Shown piece after piece: positions 1 through 11,287 of a stretch of DNA of 64,000 nt (its first letter is position 1; the number at the start of each line of letters is the position of its first letter). This stretch comes from Silurus meridionalis (Eukaryota > Chordata > Actinopteri > Siluriformes > Siluridae). Made by a program: the position numbers and the translations under genes. The stretch lies in NCBI RefSeq assembly GCF_014805685.1, contig NC_060896.1, positions 3,857,389 through 3,921,388 on the forward strand. The letters are read 5' to 3'. The notes under the pieces are model-generated. The model was not told the origin of the DNA. It was given only the letters and a program-made list of their open reading frames with translations, and ran no database searches.

Positions 1-960
1 CGGCTCCACAGATGTTTTTCCACCGAGTCCTAATGGATCCCAACATGGACCGAAAGGTTCAAGTTCAGCCCTAGGAGGACATACACTGCACAGCAACGGG
101 CACTTTTATGCTGAAGTCAGCGCTTTCGAAGGAGACACGTCCAGTGTCTTACATAGAAGAAGGAGAGACAGACTGAGATACTGCACACTGCTGCGCTTTC
201 CTTTTAAAATTCACTGGTTGGCCATGGGATCCACTCACGTTCACACCGTACAAATAAAACAGATGGCTGAGACGCCCACACCACGTCTCAGCAGTGTCTC
301 AAAAATGTCCTCAGAAGCATTAATAGGACAATTCAATTCAATTCAGGTTTATTTCTATAGGGCTTTTCTCAATGTACATTGTGTCAAAGTAGCTTTAGAG
401 AATGTAAACAAAACTCAAGTATATTTAAATCGATGTGTAATTTATTCCCAATGAGCAAACCTGGGACGACCTGGGGTGAATGTTTTTCATTATCTCCCTT
501 AGATGGTTTGAGGAATAAACCTTAAAAGGAACCTCAAAAGAGGAACCCGTCCTCATCTGGGGGAAACCAAAAGTGTGATTATGAATCATTTAAACATTAC
601 AAACAGTGGAGATTGAGATATATAATGAGCATCTGAGTGTGTGATTATGAGTAATGTCCTTTCTACAGTCTTATACAGTCAGATGGAGTTGTGGAGTTGT
701 GGTGCTTCTCATACATACAACTCCTAAATCAGCTCAACATCTGGGATCATTATAAATTCAACACTGACTCCTATATACCTGAGCCTTTAAATGTTCAATG
801 ATGGAGAAACAGCATATGTAGGGTTTTTTGGGTATTGATTAAAAGGTTGTTTATACTGTCAAATGTCTGGAATCTTCATCCAACATAAGAGAAGGTTTGT
901 GTGATATTTTGTTAACATAATTTATGTTCATTTGAGTACATAAGTATAAGTTATCAAGCA
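1..960. other. intergenic, nothing recognised
   Basis: AT-rich sequence with short unsupported open frames only. I recognise no exon, RNA gene or repeat family here. Confidence 0.5.
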
Positions 961-1028
961 TCAGGTGACATTTATACAACTGAGCATTTGAGGGTTAAGG
1001 GCCTTGCTCAAGGGCCCAACAGCAGCAT

Positions 1029-1765
1029 CAGTGATGGATGAAGTACACAAAGCATGCACTTGAGTTAAAGTAGTGATAAAATGTGACTCCAGAAAAGTAA
1101 AAAAATAAAAGTGACCCTTTAAACTTTCACTTGAGTAAAAGTACAAATGTATTTGCCTTCAAATGTACTTAAGTATCCAAACTACTCTGATTTATTATGA
1201 CTATAATGTTCCTGTTATCATTTTTATCACATGACTCTTTACTTAATCACCTCGGTTTATGTGAAAAGACTCGAATGTGACTCTCAGCACACTGATCTAT
1301 TAATAGAATGATATTAATGAGTCAAACACTGATTAATTTCTAATACAATTATTATGAACCAAAACCTTTTCACTACTTCAATTAAATCGAGCAAATGAGG
1401 TCACGTGTGTTGTGGCGAGTTCGAGTTTGGAGTTTCTTCATCATTTATTCCTCTCTAAATGTTCTACTTGATGTTGAACTGATGCTGAACTGTACGCTGG
1501 TGATCAGTAGATAAACCAAGAGCCAATCAGAACGAGTTTATAACAGATCAAGCGCTCGATCCTGATTGGTGACTTGTTGTGTGTTCGAGCAGTTACGTTT
1601 TTACCCTAAAAGAGGAACGACCGAATTAACTAAATGTAGTAAAAAGTAAGAAATTTGACTTTGAAATGATACTTTGAAAAAAGTACTTCAGTAAAGTACA
1701 GATACATGAAAAAGCTATTTAAATACAGTAACAAATTACATTTACTTTATTACTGTTTTACTGTA
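1029..1765. mobile_element. hAT-like MITE remnant
   Basis: The block starts CAGTGATGGATGAAGTAC and carries repeated AAGTACTT/GAGTAAAAGTAC words, ending in TTACTTTATTACTG-type sequence. This looks like the fish non-autonomous elements with AAGTAC-rich ends, usually classed with hAT. No transposase is encoded. Confidence 0.5.
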
Positions 1766-1779
1766 AGTAAAACCTTTAT

Positions 1780-2180
1780 TATATGGACAAATGTTTGTGG
1801 AAACCTGTCAAAGATCGGTGTGTGATTTTTGTACGTCTTATTCTGCATTTAGTTCTCATTTGCTGTTAACCTCCATTCTTCTGGGAAGATGTTCCACCAG
1901 ATTTTGGAGTGTGTTTGGGGAGATTTGTGTTTAGTAAAGACAGGTACTAATGTAGGTGAGGTGAGGAGGCCTGGGGTGCAGTCGGTGGTCCAACTCATTC
2001 CAAAGGTGTTCAATAGGGGAGATCGTCCACTCCAACCTGAAATAGGATTGTGTTTGCTGGGTAATGTGAAGGGAAAATTGCATCCAAAGACATCTGTGTG
2101 GCTTTAATTTTGTGGTACCAGCTTTTGGAAAAAACACTTATGGTTAGAAAAGTTGGGTGTTCCAATACTTTTGACCAAAC
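1780..2180 (+). mobile_element. TATGGACAAA-type MITE, copy 1
   Basis: Begins ATATGGACAAATGTTTGTGG and ends in GTGTTCCAATACTTTTGAC. Shares the internal words TTCTGGGAAGATGTT and AGGTACTAATGTAGGTGAGG with other copies in this window. A non-coding, diverged MITE of a family very common in fish. Confidence 0.6.
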
Positions 2181-3179
2181 CGCCTATTTATTGCCAGTTT
2201 TGTTCACTGTAAATGTACTCGCATCCAATAATGGATCTGTTTGTTTTGTGTCACTGCACATTCTCCATGACCTTCAGCCGCGAGTGATTACGGAATGGCT
2301 TCATGAATATTCTAGTGCCATTTACTGCTCCACAATTTCCACATCACACTAAGAGCAACGTGCGCTTTGTGGAGTAGTGTCTAATCATGCAAATCGCGAA
2401 AGCTGCTGTCTGGTGAACAAAAGTTAAAAGCACGCAGACAAAAGCGGCGCGCTGAGATTATGCGAAAATGAATGAACCCCATGGTAATAAATGAATTGTG
2501 TGAAAATAATGGGAATGTAAACCATAATGAAAATCACATGCAGAAATAAAAGACATGCGGTAATAAAAGCGAGGAGGAAGGAAGGGCACTGTCGACATCA
2601 TGATGCAACCACGAGGAAAACGCTCTGTGCTGAAAATAGACAGTGATAGCAGATATCATGATGGGTTGGAGATCATTTGAAGTATCACACAAGTGCGACA
2701 TAGTAATAATGATGGTAATAATAAACTACTTCTTGGCTCGGTTTCTTTTAAATCTGAGGAAACGGAAACACATCCTGTTGGTGTAGATGAAGATGCTCAT
2801 ATGACAGGTTCATAATCACTAAATGTAACCATATGACTGTTCTTTATTCAGAGATGGCAATACTACACACATCCTTCACTCAAGCTGAAGTTCTGACTAC
2901 TACCTGAGAAAAGATGATGATCAGGAACGTCTCTGTTCTCAGTCATGTTTACGTCACTGACTCCCTCTGTCTCATCCACGTTAACTCCAGACATCATGTT
3001 CCCTTCTGGCTGCTAATTGATATCTTTATAAACTTGTCTACGTCTGTGGTGTGTGAGAGACAGGAAATGATACAGCAGTGGATTGAAAAAGCTGCGCAAT
3101 AACAGGAAACAGGTTGATGGGATGAAAATGGTGCAATGAGAAGAAAAATGTTGATCGATTCAATTGATTAAAACTAAAG

Positions 3180-4085
3180 TAATTAATCTGGTTTCAAAAT
3201 GTAAGAAGTACAGATATTTGTGTAAAAAATTTAAAGATTGGAAGTAAAAAGTAAACAGTGAATTTACAGAACTGATACCAGAAAAATCTACTTAAGTACT
3301 GGAACGAAGTATTTGTACTTCATTACCGTATTTTTCGGACTATAAGCCGCTACGTTTTTCCCACGTTTTGAACCTCGCGGCTTAAACAATGAAGCGGCTA
3401 ATTTATGTATTGTTCCTGGGTTTTTCACGGTTTCACAAACTTTAAGCCAAAAAACTGAACCCCATAACATTAGACCAATGAAATTTCCGAACGGAAACGA
3501 AAAAACGCACTTCACCTGTGCACGGCTTCGGGAGAAAAAACTTTCACCGATGGTGATTTTTAAATGCACGACGATGCCAAAAGATAAACTCTCGAGAGAA
3601 ATAGTTGTGAAAGGAAGGAGGAAGACAGTGAACAATGACTTTCTTGGTAGGCTACTGTTTAGATACAAGCCGTTGTAGCGCGTTGAGTCTGGGTGAAGGG
3701 AGAGCTCGCTAACTCCAGTTGCTTTTTTATTATTCTTGGCAACAGCGATACGGGTTAGTCAAAGAAACTTAGAAATGAGCATCCGAGAATAATAAGGACA
3801 TATTCCTCGGTCTTGCACACATGCAGTAATACCGGAAAAATGCGGCGCCAGGCTATTCTCAAAATACCACTATGCTATATTTCACCTGTTACACCGTGTA
3901 ACAGACACTGTCTTTCATTGAAGCCTGTGTAAAGTTCATTAGTTTCAGTGTAGACACCTGCGGCTTATTGACAGGTGCGGCTTATTTATGTTTAAAATAA
4001 AAATCTTTGTCAAATTCAGTGAATTCGGCTTATACAAGGGTGCGCTTTATAATCCGGAAATTAGGGTACTTCCCTCCTCTGTCTT
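3180..4085. mobile_element. hAT-like MITE interrupted by another MITE
   Basis: AAGTACAGATATTTGTG at 3207 and TTAAGTACTGGAACGAAG to TTGTACTTCAT at 3292-3323 resemble the right part of an AAGTAC-type MITE; the terminal CTTCCCTCCTCTG resumes at 4069. The element between (3326-4066) splits it. Confidence 0.5.
3326..4066. mobile_element. MITE with TTCGGACTATAAGCCGC terminal repeats, TA target duplication
   Basis: Left end CCGTATTTTTCGGACTATAA and the right end, read in reverse complement as CCCTAATTTCCGGATTATAA, are terminal inverted repeats. TA flanks both sides (3324-3325 and 4067-4068). The family resembles fish Tc1/mariner-type elements with CCGTATTTTCGGACTATAA ends. No transposase frame is seen, so it is non-autonomous. 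Confidence 0.65.
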
Positions 4086-4109
4086 TACTCATCTTTTGTA
4101 TAAATGTTA

Positions 4110-4340
4110 ATGTGTATATATGCAGTATATCGATTGAAATATTTAAATCGCATGATTGTCATGAGTTAACTTGTGATTAATCGCAACTTAATGCCACTTT
4201 TTATCTGTTCGAAATGTATTATGAATAGATTTGAATACTCTAATCAACATGCGCATGGACAAAAATTGATGCTTTATGCAAATGAATGTTAATTATTAGT
4301 GACACCCAAACTAAACATTGAGCATCTCATCTCGTCTGAG
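4110..4340 (+). mobile_element. ATTTAAATCG-type repeat fragment
   Basis: Shares ATTTAAATCG, CATGAGTTAACT, AATCAACATGCGCAT and TGCTTTATGCAAATG with longer copies at 25925-26335 (reverse) and 35180-35690. A dispersed, probably MITE-type family with TA-rich ends. Confidence 0.5.
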
Positions 4341-4934
4341 TGGCACCGAATGTCTATTTATTACAGGTAACTGATGTTGAGGAGCAGTGATGGAGATCCG
4401 ATGCAAACTGAAGTCAGTGTAGCAGATTGTTGACATTAACTACAATCCAAATTCTCACAGTTCCTGTTCTAGTGATAGCAGTGAACAGGGACAAACACTT
4501 CAACACTATTTTGTGTACATTTATAGCATAATCCCCATCAAGTCTATTTCACTACTCCCAGGTTGTAAAACTGCTAAATGTAGGAATGTTTTAGGAGAGA
4601 GAGAGAGAATAATTATACAAGGCTAAATATTTGTGTCTCTACTGATTCATTATTCATCTGTATTTGTATTTATACCTGCATTTCCCATTGCTCTCACCCT
4701 GTAGCTGTGTTTAAACTGCTGGCTGAAACAGAGTGTGAATGCTGAGTGTTGCTCTCTCGACCAGCCCGGGCTCCATCTCATCATCCTCTATCGACAATCT
4801 GATTAAGAGTCTGTCCATGCAGGCGGCCTGCCAGGGGAGTCTGAGTCTGGCCTCTGTGTGTGTGTAGGAAAGAGAAAAAGAAGCAGAGAGAGAAAAAGAG
4901 AGAAACTCACAATTTATAGATGTACAGTACAAAT

Positions 4935-4937
<3 letters not shown>

Positions 4938-4995
<58 letters not shown>
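4938..4995. repeat. (GT)n microsatellite
   Basis: A pure GT dinucleotide run of about 58 bases. Confidence 0.97.
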
Positions 4996-4997
<2 letters not shown>

Positions 4998-5351
4998 ATG
5001 TCATAACCATTTTCCCTCGTTTTCTCAGTAAATGAATTCTGGATCTGACTGTTCTCCAACATCTGCATCACTCATACACATAATTACTGTCCACTAAAGA
5101 TGTGCACATTATTTGAGTATTTGTTTCACGTACGAAGAATAAATGAATGAAACACCATAAATACAGAGTAATGAGCGAGGGGTTTTTTCAGTCTGCTCTA
5201 ATCGAGTCTCACTGCACACCTGTATTCTCAGCCAGATGTCCTGGTCTCAAGCAAACTGTCCTGCATGTGCATAGATTTAGAGCACATCATCTGTTCATTC
5301 TAAATAATGTATTCATATTCTGTTTCTTCCCTACCCTTGCGTGTGTGAGTT

Positions 5352-5356
<5 letters not shown>

Positions 5357-5393
<37 letters not shown>

Positions 5394-5536
5394 CTCTAAA
5401 TGAAAGTGTGCATTGCCATATTAATAAGTGAATATAAATGTCTCTTGCTTTTCAATGAGCCTCGTTTTCTGAGCCTCATCTTTGAGAGCCATATCCAGGT
5501 CATGAATGAGGGTGGAATAAAAAAAAGAGGTGTGTG

Positions 5537-5569
<33 letters not shown>
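5357..5569. repeat. two (GA)n microsatellites
   Basis: GA runs at 5357-5392 and about 5542-5569, separated by unique sequence. Confidence 0.9.
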
Positions 5570-5572
<3 letters not shown>

Positions 5573-5744
5573 AATGATGCCTGTAAATGCCATAGACACC
5601 TTCGCATAACAGCTGTAAGCACTCCTTTGAATATATAACAGCACAGAGATAAAGTGTGTGTATGTGTGTGAATGTGTGTGTGTTTTCCTAGATTGTAATT
5701 ATTAAAGAAATAGTGTTTCAATAAAGATATGTAAGTGTTCAATG

Positions 5745-5997
5745 CCCCTGTACACAAAGCTCCAGCTCCATGAAGATATGGAAGATCTTTAATAGGGTTT
5801 CTGACCGAAACCCTATTAAAACCTCACCTACATCAGTACCTGACTTTACTAACACCCTTGTGGCTGAATGAATCTCACACACATCTCCACAAAGTCTAGT
5901 GGAGCATCTTCCCAGAAGAGTGGAGCTCATTATAACAGCGAATGGGGACTAAATGTAGGAAGTGATGTGACCACAAACATTTCTCTATATAGTGTAT
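5745..5997 (-). mobile_element. TATGGACAAA-type MITE, copy 2, reverse
   Basis: Contains CATCTTCCCAGAAGAGTGGA and AATGGGGACTAAATG, ending CATTTCTCTATATAGTGTA. Same family as copy 1, opposite strand. An AGGGTTT/AAACCCT small palindrome lies inside at about 5795-5820. Confidence 0.55.
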
Positions 5998-6135
5998 CCT
6001 GCTAGTTAAACACTGTTACCACGATAGCTAGCCAGATAAACACTGTAACCTCTAAAACTCTCTAGATAAACACCGTAACCTCTAGAACTCTCTAGATAAA
6101 CACCGTAACCTGGATAACTAACTAGTTAAACAATC
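5998..6135 (+). repeat. short tandem array, TAAACAC-TGTAACCT type
   Basis: About four diverged units of 30-35 bases with the theme AGATAAACACCGTAACCTCT. The array directly abuts the MITE end, exactly as at 31925-32290. Confidence 0.6.
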
Positions 6136-6242
6136 GCTGAATCGTTCGAGGGTCTTTACTTAGGACTTTTCGAGAAAGCGGAAAGATGAACCAATTTTTG
6201 GAATGCTACGCTGAGCATGGCCATTTTTTTATATCGGGGCAC

Positions 6243-6273
<31 letters not shown>

Positions 6274-6406
6274 GTACACACACAAACCCATTTACTGGGC
6301 AAAAAATGTGCCAATGTAAAGTATATATAGAGTATATATACATAGAAACACTGGGGTTATTAGATATACTGATTTAGTACAGAATAATCTGATAACTCAG
6401 TTTATA

Positions 6407-6408
<2 letters not shown>

Positions 6409-6452
<44 letters not shown>

Positions 6453-6520
6453 ATGGTGTATGAATGTTTGATTAAAGTGCTCATGGCAATTTTCAATCTT
6501 GTCAACTGATTCATGCTTAG

Positions 6521-6570
<50 letters not shown>

Positions 6571-6673
6571 TTGTCTTTGCACAGACTTAGCTGTTTTATT
6601 CTAGGCTATTTTACACATATAGCTGTTCAGGGGAAAAAAAGCATGACATGATTATAAATGTAATAAACCCACG

Positions 6674-6729
<56 letters not shown>
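6409..6729. repeat. cluster of (GT)n and (CA)n microsatellites
   Basis: Runs at 6409-6440 (GT), 6521-6565 (CA) and 6678-6729 (CA). The opposite-strand runs could pair if single-stranded. Confidence 0.9.
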
Positions 6730-6730
<1 letters not shown>

Positions 6731-7098
6731 CAGTATATTTCATATTTATTCCACGACGCTGCTGAACTCTGTTGTGATTGGTCAAAAGGTAATTGATTTT
6801 CTGGTAGCTCTGTTTATTTTTTTCTATAATCCTGACAATATCACAGTATAACACCAAGTGCTTAGTTTCAAATCATGTGGCTTTTATTATCATTTCAACC
6901 ACATACACTTGGTACAGTTTACGTGTATTTGCATACACTGTATGGATAAAAGTGTTGAGACACCTGACTTTTACAGCCGTTGGCTGAAGGAGGAGAAGGA
7001 GAGGAGGAAGACATCTAAAGGGACAGGAGGGCAAGGAGAAATGGAGGAGAAGTGGAGGTTTGAGTTGGTACTTTTAATTGTTGATACTATGACTGGTT

Positions 7099-7880
7099 AA
7101 GGATTGTGATTTGTGGTGAAAGTAGGGAGCAGGTTGAGAAGAGCCTGGAGAGGTGGAGGTACACGCTGAAGAGGTGGAGATATGCGCCGGAGAGAAGGTG
7201 AATGAAAGTCAGTAGGAGTAAGACAGAGTACATGTGTGTGAATGAGAGGGAGGGCAGTGGAGTGGTGCGGTTGCAGGGAGAAGAGCGTCAGAAGGTGGAG
7301 GAGTTCAGGTACCTGGGGTCAACAGTGCAAAGTAATGGAGAGTGTGTTAGAGAAGTGAAGAAAAGAGTGCAGGCAGGGTGGAGTGGGTGGAGAAGAGTGA
7401 TAGCAGGAGTGATTTGTGATAGAAGGGTATCTGTGAGAGTGAAAGGGAAAGTTTATAGGACTGTGGTGAGACCTGAGATGTTGTATGGATTAGAGACAGT
7501 GGCATTGAGTAAAAGACAGGAGGTGGAGCTAGAGGTAGCAGAGCTGAAGATGTTGAGGTTTTCGTTGGGAGTGACGACGATTAGAAATGAGTTTATTAGA
7601 GAGACAGCGCATGTAGGATGTTTTGGAGAGAAGGTGAGGGAGGCGAGATTGAGATGGTTTGGACATCTGCAGAGGAGGGACATGGGGTATATCAGTAGGA
7701 GAATGCTGAGGATGGAGCCACCAGGAAGGAGGAAAAGAGGAAGACCAAGGAGGAGGTTTATGGATGTGGTGAGGGAAGACATGCAGGTAGTTGGTTTGAA
7801 AGAGGCAGATGTAGAGAACAGGGGTTATGGAGACGGATGATCTGCTGTGGCGCCCCCTAATGGGAGCAGCACCCGAAATA
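7099..7880 (+). pseudogene. 5'-truncated RTE-like LINE, reverse transcriptase C-terminus
   Basis: Encodes the region after the RT catalytic core of a non-LTR retrotransposon, with [39 protein letters not shown] and [16 protein letters not shown]. The frame from 7202 is open for 212 residues, so the copy is fairly young. The 3' end has GCGCCCCCTAATGGGAGCAG. The upstream RT palm and endonuclease are absent. The RTE-type assignment is from memory of fish families and is not certain. Confidence 0.75.
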
Positions 7881-8030
7881 ACAAGTCTATCTTCTTAGTA
7901 TATTTGTTTATATCTTGATGAATAGATTTTGGTGTTACTTTAGGTTAGTCCACTTTTGCTTCTCCAACACTATTTTCCTAAAACTCTTATATCATATTTA
8001 TTATGAGGACAGACAAGGTCATTCACATTC

Positions 8031-8033
<3 letters not shown>

Positions 8034-8085
<52 letters not shown>
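8034..8085. repeat. (GT)n microsatellite
   Basis: A GT run of about 50 bases. Confidence 0.95.
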
Positions 8086-8086
<1 letters not shown>

Positions 8087-8857
8087 TAAAATGATTTCAT
8101 TTTCTCCTAACCCTGCCAAGTCCTTGCTTCTGCTGCATCCAAAGGAGATGATAAAAGTAGTACTAAATGAAGCATCTGAGACACACAACAGGTTACTTCG
8201 CTCCATTTTGAAAAGACAGGACAGTGTATAAGTGAATATTTTCCAGAGAGCCTCATGGGATATCTTACATTATACAAAACAAAGAAATCCCATAGTGTAT
8301 AGTTGAGTGTGCTAGTTTGTTTGTTAGCTGGGGAGCAAGTTTGGTGTCTAATGTAAGCTGCGCTGGTTTCTTTCTAGTCCAGGCTGTAGGTCGATTTGTG
8401 AATCGCTCAGATCTTTATTTCGAGCTGATTTCATTGATGCACTAATATTTGACCTGCTTTGATACAATCAGAACTCTAGAACAAAAACAAGTTCTAACAG
8501 AACTCTATGCTGTATCCTGGTGTTATTTATTTTATTTTTTTTACTGTTCTAACATTCATTTGTTTCTTTAATAGAATATACATTGCTTTTTGTTGAGATT
8601 CATAAAAACGATTGGATATGCCATCCTTTCTGTTTCCACTCTAGAGCACTGTATGAATGTATGAATGAAAAAAAGGCATCCCTTTAAAATGTTGTTACCC
8701 GAGCAATGCGCAGTAGATAAACAGAGTGTGTAAGCACTTTCTCTCCACTGACCTTGCACCAGAGAATCATCAGTCAAAACATCAGCCTTGAGGATGTCAG
8801 GGAGGAGAAAGGACAAGGCCTCATCGTACAAGACCAAACATGTACATGTACTAAGTG

Positions 8858-8859
<2 letters not shown>

Positions 8860-8912
<53 letters not shown>

Positions 8913-8992
8913 TAGGATTTACAGGACAGCTCTCCTTGGAGGAGATATATACGTATATACACATCAATTAAATATATATATATATATATATA
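8860..8992. repeat. (CA)n and (AT)n microsatellites
   Basis: CA run at 8860-8911 and a short (TA)n at about 8972-8992. Confidence 0.93.
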
Positions 8993-9257
8993 TCGTCTAA
9001 TAAAGGCTCAAAAAAGGTAATTAAATGGCACCTCAAACTGTTATAATGATAAAGATTTAGACACTTACACTCTATATTTAAACCGTACATTTACACGTCT
9101 TCTCTTTTCCTTATTAAATCAGTCAGTGACTCCATCAGCTGTCGTTGTGTGCAGTAAGCTGAAGTCCAGCTGATCAGATCGGCTTTAATTAATTAAAGGT
9201 CTCTGCTGTAAAGAAAGATACACAGACCTTCATATAGATTTACATTTGGACAGAGAG

Positions 9258-9267
9258 AAAGAGACAC

Positions 9268-9300
<33 letters not shown>

Positions 9301-9564
9301 GAGACAGGAAGGCATGGAGGCAGACAAACAGAAAGACACAAACAGACACAGAAATAGACAAAAGAGAATGACAGACAGACACACAAAAACAGAAAGACAT
9401 AAACAAACAGACAGACAGCAGAAATACAGACAGACACAGAGATGGACAACACTGAAAGACAAACAGACACAAATACAGACAACAGACAAACAAACAGACA
9501 GACATAGAGATAGGCAGATGCAGACAGACAGACATGGAGAAAGACATCGAAACATGCAGATGCG

Positions 9565-9602
<38 letters not shown>

Positions 9603-9820
9603 GAGATAGACAAACAGAAAGACACAGACAGACATAGAAACATGCAGATCCAGACAGACAGACAGACAGACAGAAAGACACAAAAAGACACAGACAGACA
9701 CACAGACAGACAGATAAACAAACAGAAAGACACAGAAAGAGACAGACAGACACACATACAGACATAGAAACATGCAGATGCAGACAGACACACAGACAGA
9801 CACAGAAAGACACACAGACA
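9258..9820. repeat. ACAG/CAGACAGA-rich tetranucleotide tract
   Basis: About 560 bases of imperfect (ACAG)n with recurring words such as AGAAAGACACAGACAGACA and ATAGAAACATGCAGATGCAG at spacings of about 120-160 bases. This suggests a higher-order duplication inside a degenerate microsatellite. The absence of stop codons in several frames is a composition effect. It ends about 140 bases before the gpr149 CpG region. Confidence 0.9.
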
Positions 9821-9959
9821 GCCGGACAATAGGACAAGTTCTACCAGCGGTTGGGCAAACATAAAGACACAAAGATAAAGTGATGCTTTCTAGTTAAATG
9901 TTTGTCCAGTAGTAAGACATTTAGAACAGAAGCTTAAGGAGGACATTAATTACGGAGAC

Positions 9960-10381
9960 AGGGTGGCCACGTCATGCCTGCATCACACACTCGCGCACAC
10001 ACACACACACACGCGTTCATTCAGAGGAGGAGAGCTCGCTCCTCCCTTCACGAGCCCGTCCCCGCTGCTCCTCAGCGAACTCAGGCTCATTCACGTGGTA
10101 AGGAGGTGTGCTGCGCGAGCGCTGCCCCGGTGCTCACCCGGCTGCACGAGACTCTACGATGTGCATCAGTCACGCCGCTCTCGGTCCACACCACCGCCGG
10201 TGCCTAGCAAACGCCAGACCACCGTTCCTGCGTGTTGCGCTGCGCTGCATCCGAGCCGTCGGACATCCGGTCGGACCGGAGCGCGCGTGTGTCCACGCGT
10301 GCCGCGCGGCTCGCGTGCTCACTTTTCTGATGGGACACCACGCGTGAAGAGCGACCGCGTGAGGTCAGGAGGGAGGGAGGG
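9960..10381 (+). promoter_or_regulatory. CpG-rich presumed promoter and 5' UTR of gpr149
   Basis: Base composition changes sharply near 9960 from AT-rich repeat DNA to CG-dinucleotide-rich sequence that runs through exon 1. Such CpG islands usually mark vertebrate promoters. I see no decisive TATA box and cannot place the transcription start. Confidence 0.55.
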
Positions 10382-11287
10382 ATGTCCGCCGGCGCGAACA
10401 GGACCAACATGACGGCGGAGAGCCGCGGCGTCGGGGACCCGGCTGAAGGCGACTGGCGCGTCCTGTTCGTCGCGTGCCTGACGCTCGCCGCGGTCATCTG
10501 CGCGGGCGGCCTCTTCTCGCTCGCGTCGCTGCTCAGGACGAGGAGCAGGTCCGCCACGTGCCTCATCGTGGCCTCGGTGTCGGTGGACGACCTGATCTGC
10601 GTGGTGCCCCTGTGCCTCGCCATGGTGTTGCAGTGGAGGAGAGGCAGCGAGGCGGCGGACGAGGCAAATGACGGCGCCGTGTGCACCTGGACTGGTCTCC
10701 TGTTCGTCTTCCAGGGGCTCTCGACTAACATGAAGGCGTGCCTGGTCGTGGCGCACGCACTGTACGCGACCAAGCGCGGCGAGGAGGAGGAAGACGACGG
10801 AGGAAGAGGAAGAGGACGCGGCCGCGTGCTGGGCGCGCTCGCGGCGGTGTGGGCGCTGAGTCTAGCGGTAAGCGCGCTGCCCATGTGCGGTTTGGGTCGC
10901 TTCGCCCGCGCCCCACTCGCCTGCCTGCCGCGCGGCGACGGCCCTTACGCACCGCTCCTGTTCGCGCTGTACGCGCTGTGTGCCGGCGGACTCGCCGTGT
11001 GCGCAGCGCCGCTGGCGCACCGTCTCCTGTGCTCCGCCGAGGCTCTCCATCCCGGCGCCTTCGCCTCGTTATCTCGGGAGAGCTTAGACAGGAGTTTCGT
11101 GGCGCTCGGCTCCCATGCGACGGGGCTCAGGGGCAAAACCGAGACGTGCTCGTGCTCGTCCCCCGCCAGCGAGCTGCGCTTCGGTACCGACGATGCGCGC
11201 CGCTGCCCGGCCGCCAGACTCTTCGCGCAGAAACGCTTCTCACTGATTCTGGCCATAACGCGCGTGCTCCTCTGGATGCCCATGATG
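10382..11287 (+). CDS. gpr149: gpr149 coding exon 1 (TM1 to start of TM6)
   Basis: Residues 1-302. The exon carries the glycosylated N-terminus, TM1-TM5 and the beginning of TM6, ending RVLLWMPMM, then a GTGAGG donor in phase 0. TM2 holds SVSVDDL. The segment after TM3 is [13 protein letters not shown] rather than a DRY motif. Intracellular loop 2 has an unusual acidic and Gly/Arg-rich insert ([18 protein letters not shown]). The exon is very GC-rich, which produces several long meaningless antisense and off-frame reading frames. Confidence 0.95.

Noticed and set aside
9193..9872. Several frames of about 210 residues on the minus strand rich in Cys, Val, Ser and Leu
   Set aside because: They are three-frame readings of the ACAG repeat tract, which has few stops; no conserved domain or start context.
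10204..10884. Long antisense frame opposite gpr149 exon 1 (226 residues), and the 211-residue off-frame at 10738-11373
   Set aside because: GC-rich shadow frames of the real receptor exon, with no recognisable domain.
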